From Allodiplogaster sudhausi (taxonomy: Eukaryota > Nematoda > Chromadorea > Rhabditida > Diplogasteridae): a stretch of 64,000 nt of DNA. Under the pieces are notes generated by a model, which saw only the letters and a program-made list of their open reading frames with translations, had not been told where the DNA came from and did not search any database. A program made the position numbers and the translations under genes. The stretch lies in contig CALZFC010000112.1 of assembly GCA_945643635.1 (NCBI GenBank), forward strand, positions 608,501 to 672,500, given 5' to 3'. How positions within the stretch are numbered: the first letter of the stretch is position 1; every line of letters begins with the position of its first letter. Below, piece after piece: positions 47,214 through 59,842 of this stretch.

Positions 47214-48726
47214 GGAGACATTCATCCAGCGGTGCTTCGTTCTTCAAGTGTATATTCTTACTGTGCATTGGTTCTCCTGTATTAATACGAATTTTCCCCC
47301 GGGAAATCCATCTTTTCTCATCTCTATCTCACAATCTTTTTTTTCATTTTGTCTGCATTTCATTGTCCATTTTTCCATTATCCATCTCGATATTATTTTT
47401 GCATGGCTGTCATACTTTGATTATTACTGTACATCTTCTCAAAGTTAAATCTAGCCCTTTGTTTTCGCTTAACTTTATTTTTTACTTTTCTCTTCCTATA
47501 GAAGTGAATGTGAATTTTAGTTGAGAATATTCATATTTTTTCCGAGCTTAATTCTTGTGTTTCTTGTTATTCTGCTGACTGGGGCACCTCGAGCTGCGGC
47601 TCGCTCTTCCACTCTCTGTCTCTTTTATTCTTTTCTCCTACCACTTCCTCAAATATCATCGAATCATTACCCTCGCATCCATCGGCCTGTTCGGCTGTTG
47701 TTTTCGTTCTTTAATTTGCAAAACAATAGTCAATGACTACCTTTCCCGATAATTTTTGAATTGTCACAATATTGATTTTCCCTGGTTTTTGTTCACACCG
47801 GCTTTAAGATCTACTTTATATATATGTTAGGTGCGTGAGTTGTAGAGCCAATGTGGCGACACTGGGAGATTAAGATGGAGGTGATACGGGAGCCTTCTCT
47901 TAGTGGCAGACTGAACACCCTTCTGTGCTTCTGAATAGAAGTGCCGCCTCTTCTTATCTTGTTTTTATTTATTTTATCGCTTGGCCTAATCCTCGATGGG
48001 TTTATAAAGATAAATATCATGCAAGATAAACGACAATAAATGATGTTGAAGTTAAATGTCAGCATTTTTTAAGATATGCATGGTTTTGGTGTATCGGAAG
48101 GGAATTGCCACCACACAAATTTCGATATAAAAATTTCGGGGAAAATCGGCGCGAAATTTTTCAAATACTAACATAAGTGCGCTACGGTGGTTGCTCTCAT
48201 ACAGTAATCAATCACCAAAACAGCACTTGAATACAAGAAAAGGCATGCAACCGGGGAAACAAAGAACGGAAAGAATTGAGTAACGGAGCAAGCCTATTTT
48301 CGACCACAAAATGAACAAAAGTGGTATAGCTTTCATCAGCTGTTGATTCGCTACTCTTCAAGTGGGATGGAAGGCATTCTCAACATATCATCAACAGGCC
48401 AAAATGTGCCGACAACTTCAATTCTAATCGGTATCTTCCTCGCAAATTTTAAGGGATAGACATGCCGAGTAAAATAAAGACTATAATACAGAAAATATAA
48501 AGGCGAATGAATACCTCACAAGGGTTAAGCAAGAGTTCATCTAGTACACCAACCAAGACGTTTTTCTACCGTTACCCAATATGAGGTTCCCTGGCAAAGT
48601 GGTCGGAAACCAAAGGACAAGTGGTTTTTTTTCGGTTATTCAATGGAATAACAACAACAACCATGATTACAAAGGATGCCTTAGTGCCAAGATAACAAAC
48701 TGCAGTGCACCTACGGAACAAGAGTA
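47214..48726. other. region between convergent genes, nothing recognised
   Basis: The unknown plus-strand gene ends at 47,213 and DBF4 (minus) ends at 48,727, so this is shared 3' flank. It is AT-rich with no exon, repeat array or RNA gene that I can support. Confidence 0.5.
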
Positions 48727-48903
48727 TCACGGGGGGCCTAGATCCCAAACTGGGCTCTCTTCAGATGAGGTCGAGAGTGCCGTGGCGGAGGACGCGTCGT
48801 CAGAGAGCGGCGGAGTCTGAGCCAAGGAGTGCGCGCGGGGCAGCGTTTCCTTTCCGGGAACTTTGATGAAGTCAACGAAGCTGGAAAGGAAATATAAATG
48901 TAA

Positions 48904-48934
<31 letters not shown>

Positions 48935-50425
48935 ATATATATGAAATATTATTTTATCAAATATTAATATTTCTTCATTTAATATTTTAAATTTCTTCCG
49001 CAACAAAATTGGAGTATATGAGATTCAAGAGAATTAGAGCAGCTTGAGGGGAAAAAACATAGTTAAATATTGATAATGATAGATCATGATGATTTAGGAC
49101 GAATACTTTCAAGTTCATCTAATAAAGTAACGTTCAAGAGAGCACAAAAAGTGTGAGCCTTACGATCCGCAGAGAGCGTCAACGCCGGCATACAAGCCCG
49201 GCATGGAAACGGCCTTCTGGTGGCCGACCGAAGCGAAGTGCTTAAGTTAATCAAAACTTTATATATATATATATTTTTTTATATACACTTGTATACAGCA
49301 AAGCAGGGTACCCTGCTATAAGCTACCGTACCAGCTTGGAGTTATCGTATTTCGTGCCGCAAATGTCACAGTATCCGCTCTTTGGCATGTGATGATCACG
49401 ACGTTGAGTTGGCTGGATCGACAAGCGATTTTGCTGGCTTCTGAGAAGAAAACAATTCAAAAGTGGTTCCCAATTGGAAGCCGAGCGATACGGTAGCAGC
49501 GGAGTCAGGCAAATTTTCAATTATTCTTTCCTTCTATTTTTGGAAGTCGTAAATACGCTGTCCAGCAAAATGGTACTCCATCTACAACTTTGCTTTAATT
49601 TAGCAACAATGTGGTCTTAAAAGAGCACGTAACTTAATAGTACTTTATTTTAATTTTCCTAACAATTCTAGGCGGGCCTGAGTTTTTGGCTCCTTTAAAG
49701 TCAGGTTGAAAAGGATACAGGCCTGATGGATAATAACTAGAAAAAAGTCAATATAATCCAAAAAAATAGCTTGGCATTAATTTGAAACCTCTCGGGCGGA
49801 GCGCGATGAAAGAGCGACTTTCCAAAGTGACGGCCTAGAAAGATCGTATTCTGTGCGTTCGACTCGTCGTACTAAAAGAATAACGCTAAAATAAACAAAA
49901 TAAATAAACTAATTAATTAATTACTGAGCAAAACTTAATACTTGCCATAAAAACACCAACAGGTGACAAATAACTCAACAACTATTTAAAGAAATAATTA
50001 GTTAATGACAGGCTATCCTACACCAGGCTTTTTTAAATCACTGAATGGAAGTAGCAAAAATTAATGATTAATAGATTGTGACAAAAGGCCTAAAACATTT
50101 TTTTTTCAATCGAAAATTTTTTACGCACATGTTTATGCTGCTGGAGTATAATCATTGTATATTAATAATCAATGGAAAAGAAAGATAAGATTAAAGGGTA
50201 GGTATTACAAACGTGCAGCAGTAAAGGAAAGGCTCGAACCTGCTTGAACAACGGTTGGAAGAGTCCTTGGTCATCTTCCAATTTGATGAACGGCGGGCGT
50301 AGATGCTGAATCGAGTTGCCGCTCGATCCCTGTGAGGTGGGAGCGAATAAAAATGAAGACAACTAACCATAAAGAAGAGAGAGAGAGAGAGAGAAAGAGA
50401 AAGAGAAAGAGAGAGAGAGAAAGAG

Positions 50426-50474
<49 letters not shown>

Positions 50475-52486
50475 ACCGTGGATTGTCTCTTCTTCTGCGG
50501 TGCCTCCAGAATAGCCTTATCCTTTTTGCTCCTCTCTACGAATCGCTCGAGCTGCTCGAGGAAAGTATCGACCGTACGAACGCGGAGCTTAAAATTATTT
50601 ATTCTTAAAAATATACTCTATTTATTCTTGTTTCCTTATTTTTTGTTCCTATTTATTTATATTTTTATTCATTTCTTTCATCACGTTAGCTCACTTCATT
50701 TCGATATGTAATATTCATCTATTTGTTTTCATTATCTTCATATGTTTCATATCTATTTTTTAAGTATGCTGCAAGTATACTTCTTCAAAAGATCAGCAAA
50801 AAATCAATAAATTGAGCTTTTAAGCACCTCCGCTAAGTTTTTTTTTAAAATAAATTGTAAAGTCTAAATTATCGTCGGTCGGGAGGGGTGGTGGACGGGT
50901 ATCCTTCCCACGAAGGAAGAAGAATCCCCGCCCCTCCCACCATAAAAGTAAACTTGTGTACCTTGAGCCGAACAGCGTCGCGCAATATCATGGGCAGCTT
51001 CTTAACGGTCTGAAAAAATTAATATAAGCATTTTTTTCATTATTTAATTACAGAAAGTTTGAACTACCGCCTACCGTAGTTATCTTTAACTTACAGAATA
51101 TGGTAGTGTCCCTCTATTCCAGTGTGCCTACCGTACCTCGTCGGACACTTCGGAAGTCCTGCATTGGATCCTCGGGACACTCGGATGGTCTGAGATGACG
51201 CACCATGGAAGGGAGTCCTCCTCGATCGTTGTCGCTATGGTAGCACCGTACTTCTGCAAGAAAAATAGTTATTATTACTCTAATTTAATATTCTGTGAAA
51301 ACATTTTGGTTGGTAATTTTTTTATCGTAAAAGTCTTGTAATTTATTATCTGGAAGGGGGTCCACCAAACATTTGATTTGTTGTTTATTGTCACAGGTAT
51401 TTCTCTGAAGATACTTATTTTAATTGTTAATTGTCGAAAGGGGTGTTGGGATCCACTCAAGCCGTAATTATCAAAGGGTCTACCTTAAGCCTTGCGATGA
51501 CCTTCTCGTGCGCTCGCTGGTTCTCCACCTCGAGGACGAACTTCTTTCCCGTTAGCGACAAGGATGGCGCTCCGTCGCGTTGCTGAACAATTAGAACTAA
51601 AAAAGATATTAAGAAAATAAAGTAATAATAATGATAATAAATGTATAAATGCATTTTCATAGTTTTCGTTACAATTCAACGATTTATGCAATAGGAAAAG
51701 AAGTTCTCAAGAAAAGATAAAACAACGACTTCACAAGATAATGTTAACAATTTCAAGATACTTAGTAAACAAAAAGCTTTTTATAAAGGACAAAATTTGA
51801 ATAATTACCTTCAAATGAGATTTTTACTATTTTCACCGATAAATCAGCGCGTGGCAGATCGGATAATGTATTAATTGGTGGAATTTTCTTAAATGTACTC
51901 ATAAAAATAAACGAGAAAAAAATTACCGAGAATGAAGCAACATATGGAAGATCGCTCAGTCTCTTACGAATGTGAGGGTTGGACGAAGATAGCCGCACTA
52001 AATAAGAAATTATTTCAATAAAAAAAAGTAAAATAAAAAAAATACGGGTTTCTAAGTTATCAGTGATTACTGTAAAACGCATACTCACATTAATCTTTTT
52101 CGCAAGTTACACGGTATAAAATAAAAGGAAGATTAGAAGAAAATGGCCACAAAAGTTTGTTTACATCTTTCCTTTTTCCAGCACAAATTATATAGGAAAC
52201 AAGCCGGTCGAGCAAGTAAGGCAACTCATAACTTAAGCGAATAATTTTCAGGTAGACAAAACGAAATCACCGGATGTAAAGGAGAGGAAGTAATCATGAT
52301 ATGAAATAGAGATGAAATAGCTCGTTATGTTTATTATATAACCCAATATTCAGTGGGACCTGTGGAGGAAGACGCAGTAAGTTCAGTTCCTGCAGGTCCG
52401 GAAGGCCTTGTTGATGGCGTGTTCAGGCGTGGTCGAGGAGTCTTTGGATCACAAGAAGGCAATGGGGTCGACTGATTTCGCTGCAT
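48727..52486 (-). CDS. DBF4: DBF4, regulatory subunit of Cdc7 kinase
   Basis: Eleven in-phase exons on the minus strand, 361 aa, 5' to 3': 52486-52360, 51997-51927, 51582-51484, 51253-51137, 51009-50962, 50587-50477, 50329-50240, 49871-49789, 49440-49332, 49240-49164, 48880-48727. DBF4 binds and activates Cdc7 to phosphorylate MCM helicase at replication origins. Motif N (BRCT-like): LSLTGKKFVLEV (about 74-85) and KYGATIATTIEEDS. Motif M, the Cdc7-binding patch: LRPPFIKLEDDQGLFQPLF (about 201-219). Motif C zinc finger: C273, C276, H286, H292 in YCDICGTKYDNSKLHFASVGH, exactly C-x2-C-x9-H-x5-H, split by an intron. The protein is about half the length of human DBF4 (674 aa), with little sequence after the finger. 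The first exon follows ctctcag with no spacer before ATG. Confidence 0.9.
48906..48930. repeat. (TA)n microsatellite
   Basis: Short TA run in the last DBF4 intron. Confidence 0.9.
50377..50475. repeat. (GA)n array abutting a DBF4 exon
   Basis: A 99-bp purine array on the plus strand. On the DBF4 strand it is (CT)n and begins within a few bases of the donor of the exon at 50,477-50,587 (acg|gttctc). Confidence 0.93.
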
Positions 52487-54086
52487 CTGAGAGGAAGAAG
52501 AAGAGTGGACACGGTGATGAGGACGCTTTCGCTCCGAATTGGATTTGCGAGCGGGAGAATGATTAAGAAAGAAGCACTATACCACATCATGAAAAATAAA
52601 CCACGCAGATGTTCACTTATTTTTCGATTGGCTGCATTAAACGTTATTTAGGTAAGCTAAATGATATTGTCAGGGGTTTCAAGAGAACGAGGAATCATTC
52701 AATAATCGTCTCAAAAGGGCAAAAAAGATGAGGAGAAGAAAGAAATGAGAACTAGTAGAGAACACCTGTGATCACAAAATCAAGTAGGAATCAACACTTG
52801 AAAAGGTAAAGGTGGAGAAAGGTGAACAAGTAGACGAAAACAAAGTAACTAAGTAAATATGTCTGGCGGAATCGACAATATTCAATGGCTGTGAAACTAA
52901 AAATTGCGAATAAAAAGAAATAGATGAAGAAACAGCTATAAAAAAGAGCCAGCAGCGCAGTGAGAATAAAATGAAGAATTTGTAACGAGCTGTGAACTTT
53001 TAAAAACAACTAAACCTTAAAGGGAAATGTTTGGAACTGTAGCTTCTTTCCCGTGTGCTTTACAAATATTATATAAGCACACCAAATTCTTAATTTTTTT
53101 TTGCAACTATTACTTCCCTGAACAATTATTCCTTAACTAATCAAATATGCCAAAGAATTTAATGATATCAATGAAGACATGTGCATTCATTATCTGAATA
53201 TCTGCATTCCCTTATAATTTTACAATGTTTATTGTATTCCTGGTACATTTGACTGATAGACATGTGATAGTCGCACTAGAAATAGGTTGGAGTGCCTAGC
53301 TTCTCAGATTTCTTCATATCAAAAGGCTGTTGTTGAGAGCGAGTGATATAGTGAGGAAGTGAGAGAAGCAGAGAAGAGAGAGAAGGCAGAGCGGAAGGAC
53401 GTCTCATGCATTGATATCTTTCGCAAGAGGAGAGACAAGAAGGAGAGAAAGAGAGAGCGACTGGTGAGCCTTTCTTCTTTTGTTGCTGCCTGCTTGCTTG
53501 CATGAACGAAGCTTGCGCGAATGCCTGGAATCGTTTTTTTCCTTCTTTCGTCATCTCATCCCCTTCCACTTTTCGCTCTTACATTAGCTTCGATCGCTTG
53601 AGTCGGCCCCCTGGTTGGGGCCCTGCCCCAGAGCCCCCTGACACCGTGGAAAAATGAACTTCCGTCTTTAATTGCAATGTTTTGTCAACGTACATGTTTT
53701 GTCAAGGCAACTATAATTTATACTGTTCACATAACTTGCTTTCACACCCTAATGGTAAAAGAACTCGTTCTACAGCGTTTTAGCGATTAATATGGCTATA
53801 AATTCCAGCTTTATTGCAATTTTTTCGCAGTAATTTAATTTCACTTCGGTATTCATGTTCATTTCGTTGTCATTCATTTGTCCCTTTTCCTCGTGAACGT
53901 TCTCTTCTTATTTTCACTTCGTGCGTATTTCCGCCGTGTTCCGTGAATCATGACCCCTTGCCTTTTCCTTTTTACTTTACCCGTTCCTCGTCATTTCCAG
54001 TGCCTCTGATGGCGGTGGAGGAAACGTAGTCACGTCCTCACTCAGGACCGGCCCGAACCGTACTTTCCGCCCCCTTCGACCCCACC
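52487..54086. promoter_or_regulatory. divergent intergenic region between DBF4 and the RhoGAP gene
   Basis: DBF4 reads leftward from 52,486 and the RhoGAP gene rightward from 54,087, so both promoters probably lie in this 1.6 kb. No TATA box or known site is called. A short palindrome ggcccc...ggggcc is at 53,605-53,622. The right end (54,001-54,086) is the RhoGAP leader behind a ttccag acceptor. Confidence 0.45.
54009..54029 (+). promoter_or_regulatory. upstream ORF in the RhoGAP leader
   Basis: ATG GCG GTG GAG GAA ACG TAG encodes MAVEET, 57 nt before the main start codon, and lies within the 86-nt leader bounded by the acceptor at 54,000. The main ATG has an excellent context (ccaccatgg), so leaky scanning or reinitiation could occur. 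The leader boundary is inferred. Confidence 0.4.
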
Positions 54087-57000
54087 ATGGACTGCGTGAT
54101 GATGCCTTCCTCTAGCTTCTTGCCCCAGCAGCACCACACACCCTCCCCCTCTCCATCCGATGCAGCGACCCCGGACGAACCGTCGACGTCAAGTAACACG
54201 ACGACCGGGACGGGCAGTGGCTCGGAGGTTCGCGAGATTAATTAATACATTATTTATTTTTTTAAGTCGAAAGGTTTCTCATTTAATATAACTTCTTGTG
54301 ATCTGTTTGGTACTTCTGATTGAATCTTGGATAGTTTTTGTTGGCAAAATAACGTTTGTTACTTCATTTTAATTTTAAATTTTTTTATTCGAAAACGATC
54401 TTCTTCCGACAATTTGCAGTGAAAGAATGATGTCAGTTTCTGAGTGGCATTCAATGGCCCCATTCCACATATATGAACTAGATAGATGTGAATGACTTGT
54501 ATATGTGCCAGAGCAGCGCTACAGAAACCGGTCCAGACCACTTGGTGGGCCCACCCGGTTAGCCCCCTTCCCTCCCTAGCATCTCTTACTCCTCCTTTAA
54601 CATGTTGCAAGCATTTCCAAGGGAATAAAGTTGTTCAATTGTTCTTTTTCCAACACTCGTTATTTTTGGTCTACAGAAAACATATTAGAGTTGATTGAAG
54701 TGTTGAAGAGGTACTGTATGGTAATTATACTGTGGTAAATGTTTTATAAATTAAGAAAGCATATGGAATACTGTAGTTTTTTAATTATTTACATCATATG
54801 TATTTAATAATTATAAGAAAATAAAATTGAGGATCATGGAACTCCTGTGATTGGAGCATCCACCAATGGACAATCGACTCCTCGGTCGGCAAGAGAGCAG
54901 AAGGAAGAGGAAGGCGAGAGATGCAGGGTGGCAGAGAAAGCAGAGAGACGCAGAGACAAGGAGGAGGAGGATGCGAGAGAGCGTGTACAGAAAGGAGATG
55001 TCAGAGAAGGAAACGGCGGAGATCGCTCGCATATCTACACGAATCTGGTGGAAATGGCGCAAATTAACAACCGGCCAGAGCCGCCAGCGCCAGACGTCGC
55101 GGACCGACCACTCAGGAACCTCCATAACGGATGGCAAGAATACCAGACCGAGGCAGGAAGGTACGGTAGTCTCGTTTTCCCGCCTTTTTCATTTCAATTG
55201 TCTTCTTCTATTCTGATGATCGTACACACGTGAAATCATTTGCCGAGCGCAGCTTTGTACTGTGTTTATTATGAAGATTGACATCATGTACAGTATGACA
55301 TGCCTAAAAGAAGGCTTTATTAGTGTGAAGTTTTGTATTTATCTTTTTTTCCCACTTTCCAGATCCTATTTTTTTCACGCCGAAACGGGCCGCTCCCAGT
55401 GGAATCCCCCACGATTCCTGAGGTCCCCAGCCCAGGTCCAGGCTTTTCTGGCTGCCAATGGAGGTGGAAAAGAGGAGGAGAGGGCCCCTAGGGGAGGAGG
55501 AGGAGGGAGAGTATCTGAGACCCCGAGAGGAGGAGAGAGGATAACGGAGATTTCCTCAGAGCGATCTCATTCTGAAGCACCCGAGAAGAAGCCGGCGAGA
55601 GTTTCATATGTATGAGTTTTATTTATTTATTATGATTTTTTTTTAAATAATTTTATATTGTTTATCATATTTATACTTGTTAAACAAATGATCGGGATTG
55701 AGATTTTGGTTAAGGTCGTTTACGGACCATACATAACTAGGACTGTTCAAAATAGTATCATTTGTGTTCTATATTTCTGCTTCAAGAACACACAGGTTTT
55801 CTTTGTTTTAAAAAGAACTATGCATTTAAAGAGAAATGTGATTCCCGGTCATTTTCTTATCTTGTTAGGGAAGAACGTTATATGGGAAAGTGATAATGTT
55901 TGTTGATGGGATTGACAGGCAGCGCAGCGCTCTGAATCTGATAAGAGAGAGAGAGAGAGAAAAGGCGGAGACAATGTTTGAGTAAGGGATGAGTAGTCAG
56001 AGAGATGAAGGTTAAGAGAATGAGAGAGAATGTTCGAATTCCCGAATGAGGAAACAGTGAAATCAAATGAAATTTAGAAGCATTGGCGACGAAAGTGGCT
56101 TTCCTCTATTATCTCTTGAATTTGTGCTAAATACCAATAGTATTACGGTTTGGCCAAGACGTAATATAACAACACAACAACAGCAGAATTTGAAGCGCTT
56201 AATTGGAGTTAAAAAGAAAGCATTGGGAGAAATTTGAGACATGATAGTTAATTTTTTTATATTTTTCCTCAGTTTGATGGAGGCCACGCGAAAAGTGACC
56301 TCATGACTACTTCCTTCACTTCCCTTCGCGACCGGCGAAGCTCACTGAAGCACGTGGCGGTGCCGAAGATTGCATCTCCCGTTGTGCCAGTCGAGGGTAC
56401 GGTTTTTATGCAACCTAGACTGGTTGGATTTCCACTGCACGCTGTTTTTCGTTGCTATCGCCAAAAAGCAGAATTTTGAGCATTCTCCCTGTGTCATTCA
56501 GTAGGTCAGAATTGTTTAAGTAAGTTCGTAATTTCTTAAATATACTACAATCCTTTTCTTTGCCAGGTACGGTAACTCAGAAGAGTACAGTTTCAGCTTC
56601 TTCTCTGGAAGAAACCAGAGATGTGAAGCTTTACGCAGAGTTGTATATTTCCGAAGTTGTAATAAATATTAAACATATTTTTTTTTGCATTTTGGAGTGC
56701 GTTGCACTTTTTTTGTAAAGATTTTAATTAGAATTTATTATTATTTAGTTCTCAATTGAGGTTGTGAGAAGTTTTCGCTCCCGCAATCAACCTTGCCTGT
56801 GGAGACACCGCCAGCAGAGCCGCCTCCACTCCCTCCACAACCACTTCCCCTGACTCCCAAGATGTTCTCGGCTACTTGTCTCGAACGTTAGATAACTGTT
56901 TTACTTTATATGTATATCTATATATATTTTCCCTCTAGTTGCTAGACTAAGCATAGGAGCATGGGTTAGTTGGATGAGAAGAAAGAAAATTGCTCCTTAA

Positions 57001-59809
57001 AAAAGAGTTCTAAAATCTGCGCTTAATTTGCAGCAATTTTGCGTTTAATAGAAGATAAAGCTAACGAATGCACGTTGTTTTCGTTTCCCAGTGTTGGACC
57101 TATTTTCCTTTTTTATTTAATGTTTTATAGAGAGGTTGGTCAATATGGAGTGCATTTTGAGTATACTGATTTTTTTCGTCTTCTTTGTCATATAGGGTTT
57201 TCTTGCTGTAACATTTGTTGTCTTTCTGTTTCTCTCTCGTTTTCTCTCTCTGCGCTCCCCTCTTTACTCAATTTTATTTTTTTTCCGTCCTACAAATAAT
57301 TAATCTTCTAGATGTCTCACCCGAGTCGAATTACGCTGCCGAGCAAGTCACAATGCGTACAATCAGAAGTGGCAACATGGAGAAGAGCTACGATGCTGCT
57401 AAGAAAAAGGTCAGTCTGGGTTTATACATACGCAACTGTTTGTTAATAATTATGTTAGCAATTAATTTATCTAACATGAATAGCCTGTATTGTCGTCAGT
57501 TTATGAATGTATCTTTATTGCCAGGAGTGGGCTCCAGCGTTCATGTACCTTTCCTCGGCACATCTGATCATCTACAAGGATGAGAAGAGCGCGGAGGTTG
57601 GTCGATTCTCTCTCTCTCTCTCTCCCCAATCTCACTCACGCACTGTCTCTCTCTTTTCCTCAGTCTTTTTCTTTTCTCCATATTTTTACTCCATATGTGA
57701 ATAGAGGCTTTAATTTCGTGTTCCTTTACACATGTGTATGTGTGTAAATATCATGAAAGAAAGGAATTTTGGAAGAAAGGAATTCCCAATTATTTTTTTT
57801 TAATAATTTTTTATTTCAAAAATGCGCTGACCTTCTCTGTCGTTCGTGTCGTAATTGTGTGAAAGTTAAATCTGAATAGTTCTTTCCTCTCGAAAACCCA
57901 ATTCCTTTCAATTTCTTCGCATTGGATGGAAACAAAACATTGCATGTAACAGATCGTTCTGTTACAGAAGTCAATCTTCGTGAATATTAAATTGACAGTA
58001 GACTTATATCGTCTAGTTCCTGAAAAGAATAAATCAGAATTATTATTCTTCCCAGGCGAAAATTATTTCGATGTACAAAAATTGGCTGGGGCAGACAGCT
58101 TGTAAGGAGGTCCGGCTTTGAAAAGAGAGAGAAAAAAAACCCCCTACAGCTTACCATCAGCATGCTTCTACGATCTGGCTTATTTCATATTAAAAAAAAA
58201 GGAACATTATTGTTATAATTCTTAGGAACCATTCAGAAGCACGGCAAACACTACGCCGCGCCGCTTGGTGTCTGCGATCTGAAGGGGGCGGAGATCACGT
58301 GGATGGAAAATGCGAAGGAGAAGAAGAAGCGGAGAGTCATTGATGTCAGTGCAGTGCTATGAAGAGGACGGTTACCGGGAAAGAATGAATGGACTTTCAA
58401 TTGTTCGCCGAGAGCTTTCTCTCGTTCTCGCGTGCTATTTCACCGGTCTCGCAAACCGCTGCGTTCAAATGGCACGCGTTAATGAGAGTGCAGGGACCGC
58501 GGCTATTTCCAGTCTTGTCACTTCATTTTTCGGTGATCGGCCCTCCTTTTAAATTACTTACCATTAAGGGGGGAAACCAGGGGTTGAAAAGGGGGAAAAG
58601 AAGCCAAGCAATCTTGTTTTTTTTTTATCTTGTCAGAAATATAAATTGCAAAAAGAATAAAATTGACAAAAATATATGTATAGGAGAAAAGATATGTTGT
58701 TGAATATTATTAAATTAAAAAAAAACCTTGTAAATTAAATGATAAATATTGTTTTGAGTTAACCCTCTCGACCGGCTCGAAGGTCTTCCTGAGGACAGCA
58801 TCAGAGGCAGAGACCGAAGAGTGGCACGATGCCCTCAGGGACGTCATTCGGAAACTGGTCAGGGTTCATTTTGCTGCTATTCTTTTATTTGGGACTTGTA
58901 GGCTAATAGAGCAGCTTTTCTGCTTCATATGGGGTTTTCTAATCCCATGGCTACATTTGTTTCGGTGCGAAGGGAAATACGCGTCGCGCTCAACGATTAG
59001 AATTAGGAAGCTGTTATGGCGATGGACAATAACGATGCAGGATTGACTAGTAAAATTTTACGAAGATACAAAAAGAACAAATTCAACACAGTTCTTCTGG
59101 TTCAAATGAATTTAGTTCAGACTTACTTTTTTTTGGAAAATTTTTCAGGAAAAAAACCTTTAAAAAAAAAAATCTCTATTAAATTCTTATGATTTTATTA
59201 TTGTATGTATTTATTTATTTTATTTAAAATTATATTCTAGAATCTAAAGCCATAAAGAGGCTCTAGAAACTGGTGCTTTTAATATTGAAATCTGTTGGTA
59301 ACGTGGGAATGTTTGCTTGTACGAACCCTATTATGTCATATAAAAGGCGAGCAAGAGAAAAGACGCGAGATAAAATATGCTGAGAGAAAAAGAGAGAGAG
59401 AGAGAGAGAGCTAGAAAGGGAAAGACTGAATGAAGAAAGAAAACATAAGAATAGGTGACAGGTATTGCATGAGGCGGCTTCCATTGTTCTCAGCGACAAA
59501 GCCGTCATATTGTAGAGGGTATTGTTTCTCTTTCGGTGAGGGAGAAAAGGGAAGGTGGGAAAGGGAGGCTGAATGGGAAGAAGTTATGCACTGTTCGTAA
59601 CTTCATGCATGGGAAGCCTGTGACAGATTTGATTTATACTTTGGCGAAATGCCATAAGGAAGTCCGAAAAGAAATCCAGCTATAGCGAGAACTCTAAATT
59701 TGCATATAATAAGCTCTTCGGGGTTCAGGCTGCCCAGGTGCAGCATGGGTAGAGCAGAATTATAACATTCATGTTTACGTGAGAGAGAGACAGTAGAAGA
59801 GAGTGAAAT

Positions 59810-59842
<33 letters not shown>

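Noticed and set aside
51809..51887. Candidate minus-strand DBF4 exon encoding INTLSDLPRADLSVKIVKIS
   Set aside because: It ends in phase 1 while the following exon must start in phase 0; the flanking exons join in phase without it.
53605..53622. ggcccc/ggggcc palindrome as a possible promoter element
   Set aside because: Too short and generic to claim a binding site.
54359..54610. Minus-strand 83-codon frame in RhoGAP intron 1
   Set aside because: No motif, antisense to an intron and no splice support.
58056..58109. Candidate RhoGAP exon with good splice sites encoding KIISMYKNWLGQTACKE
   Set aside because: 54 nt in phase 0/0 does not connect to the next exon, which needs phase 1; skipping it gives a continuous PH domain. 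An alternative exon cannot be excluded.
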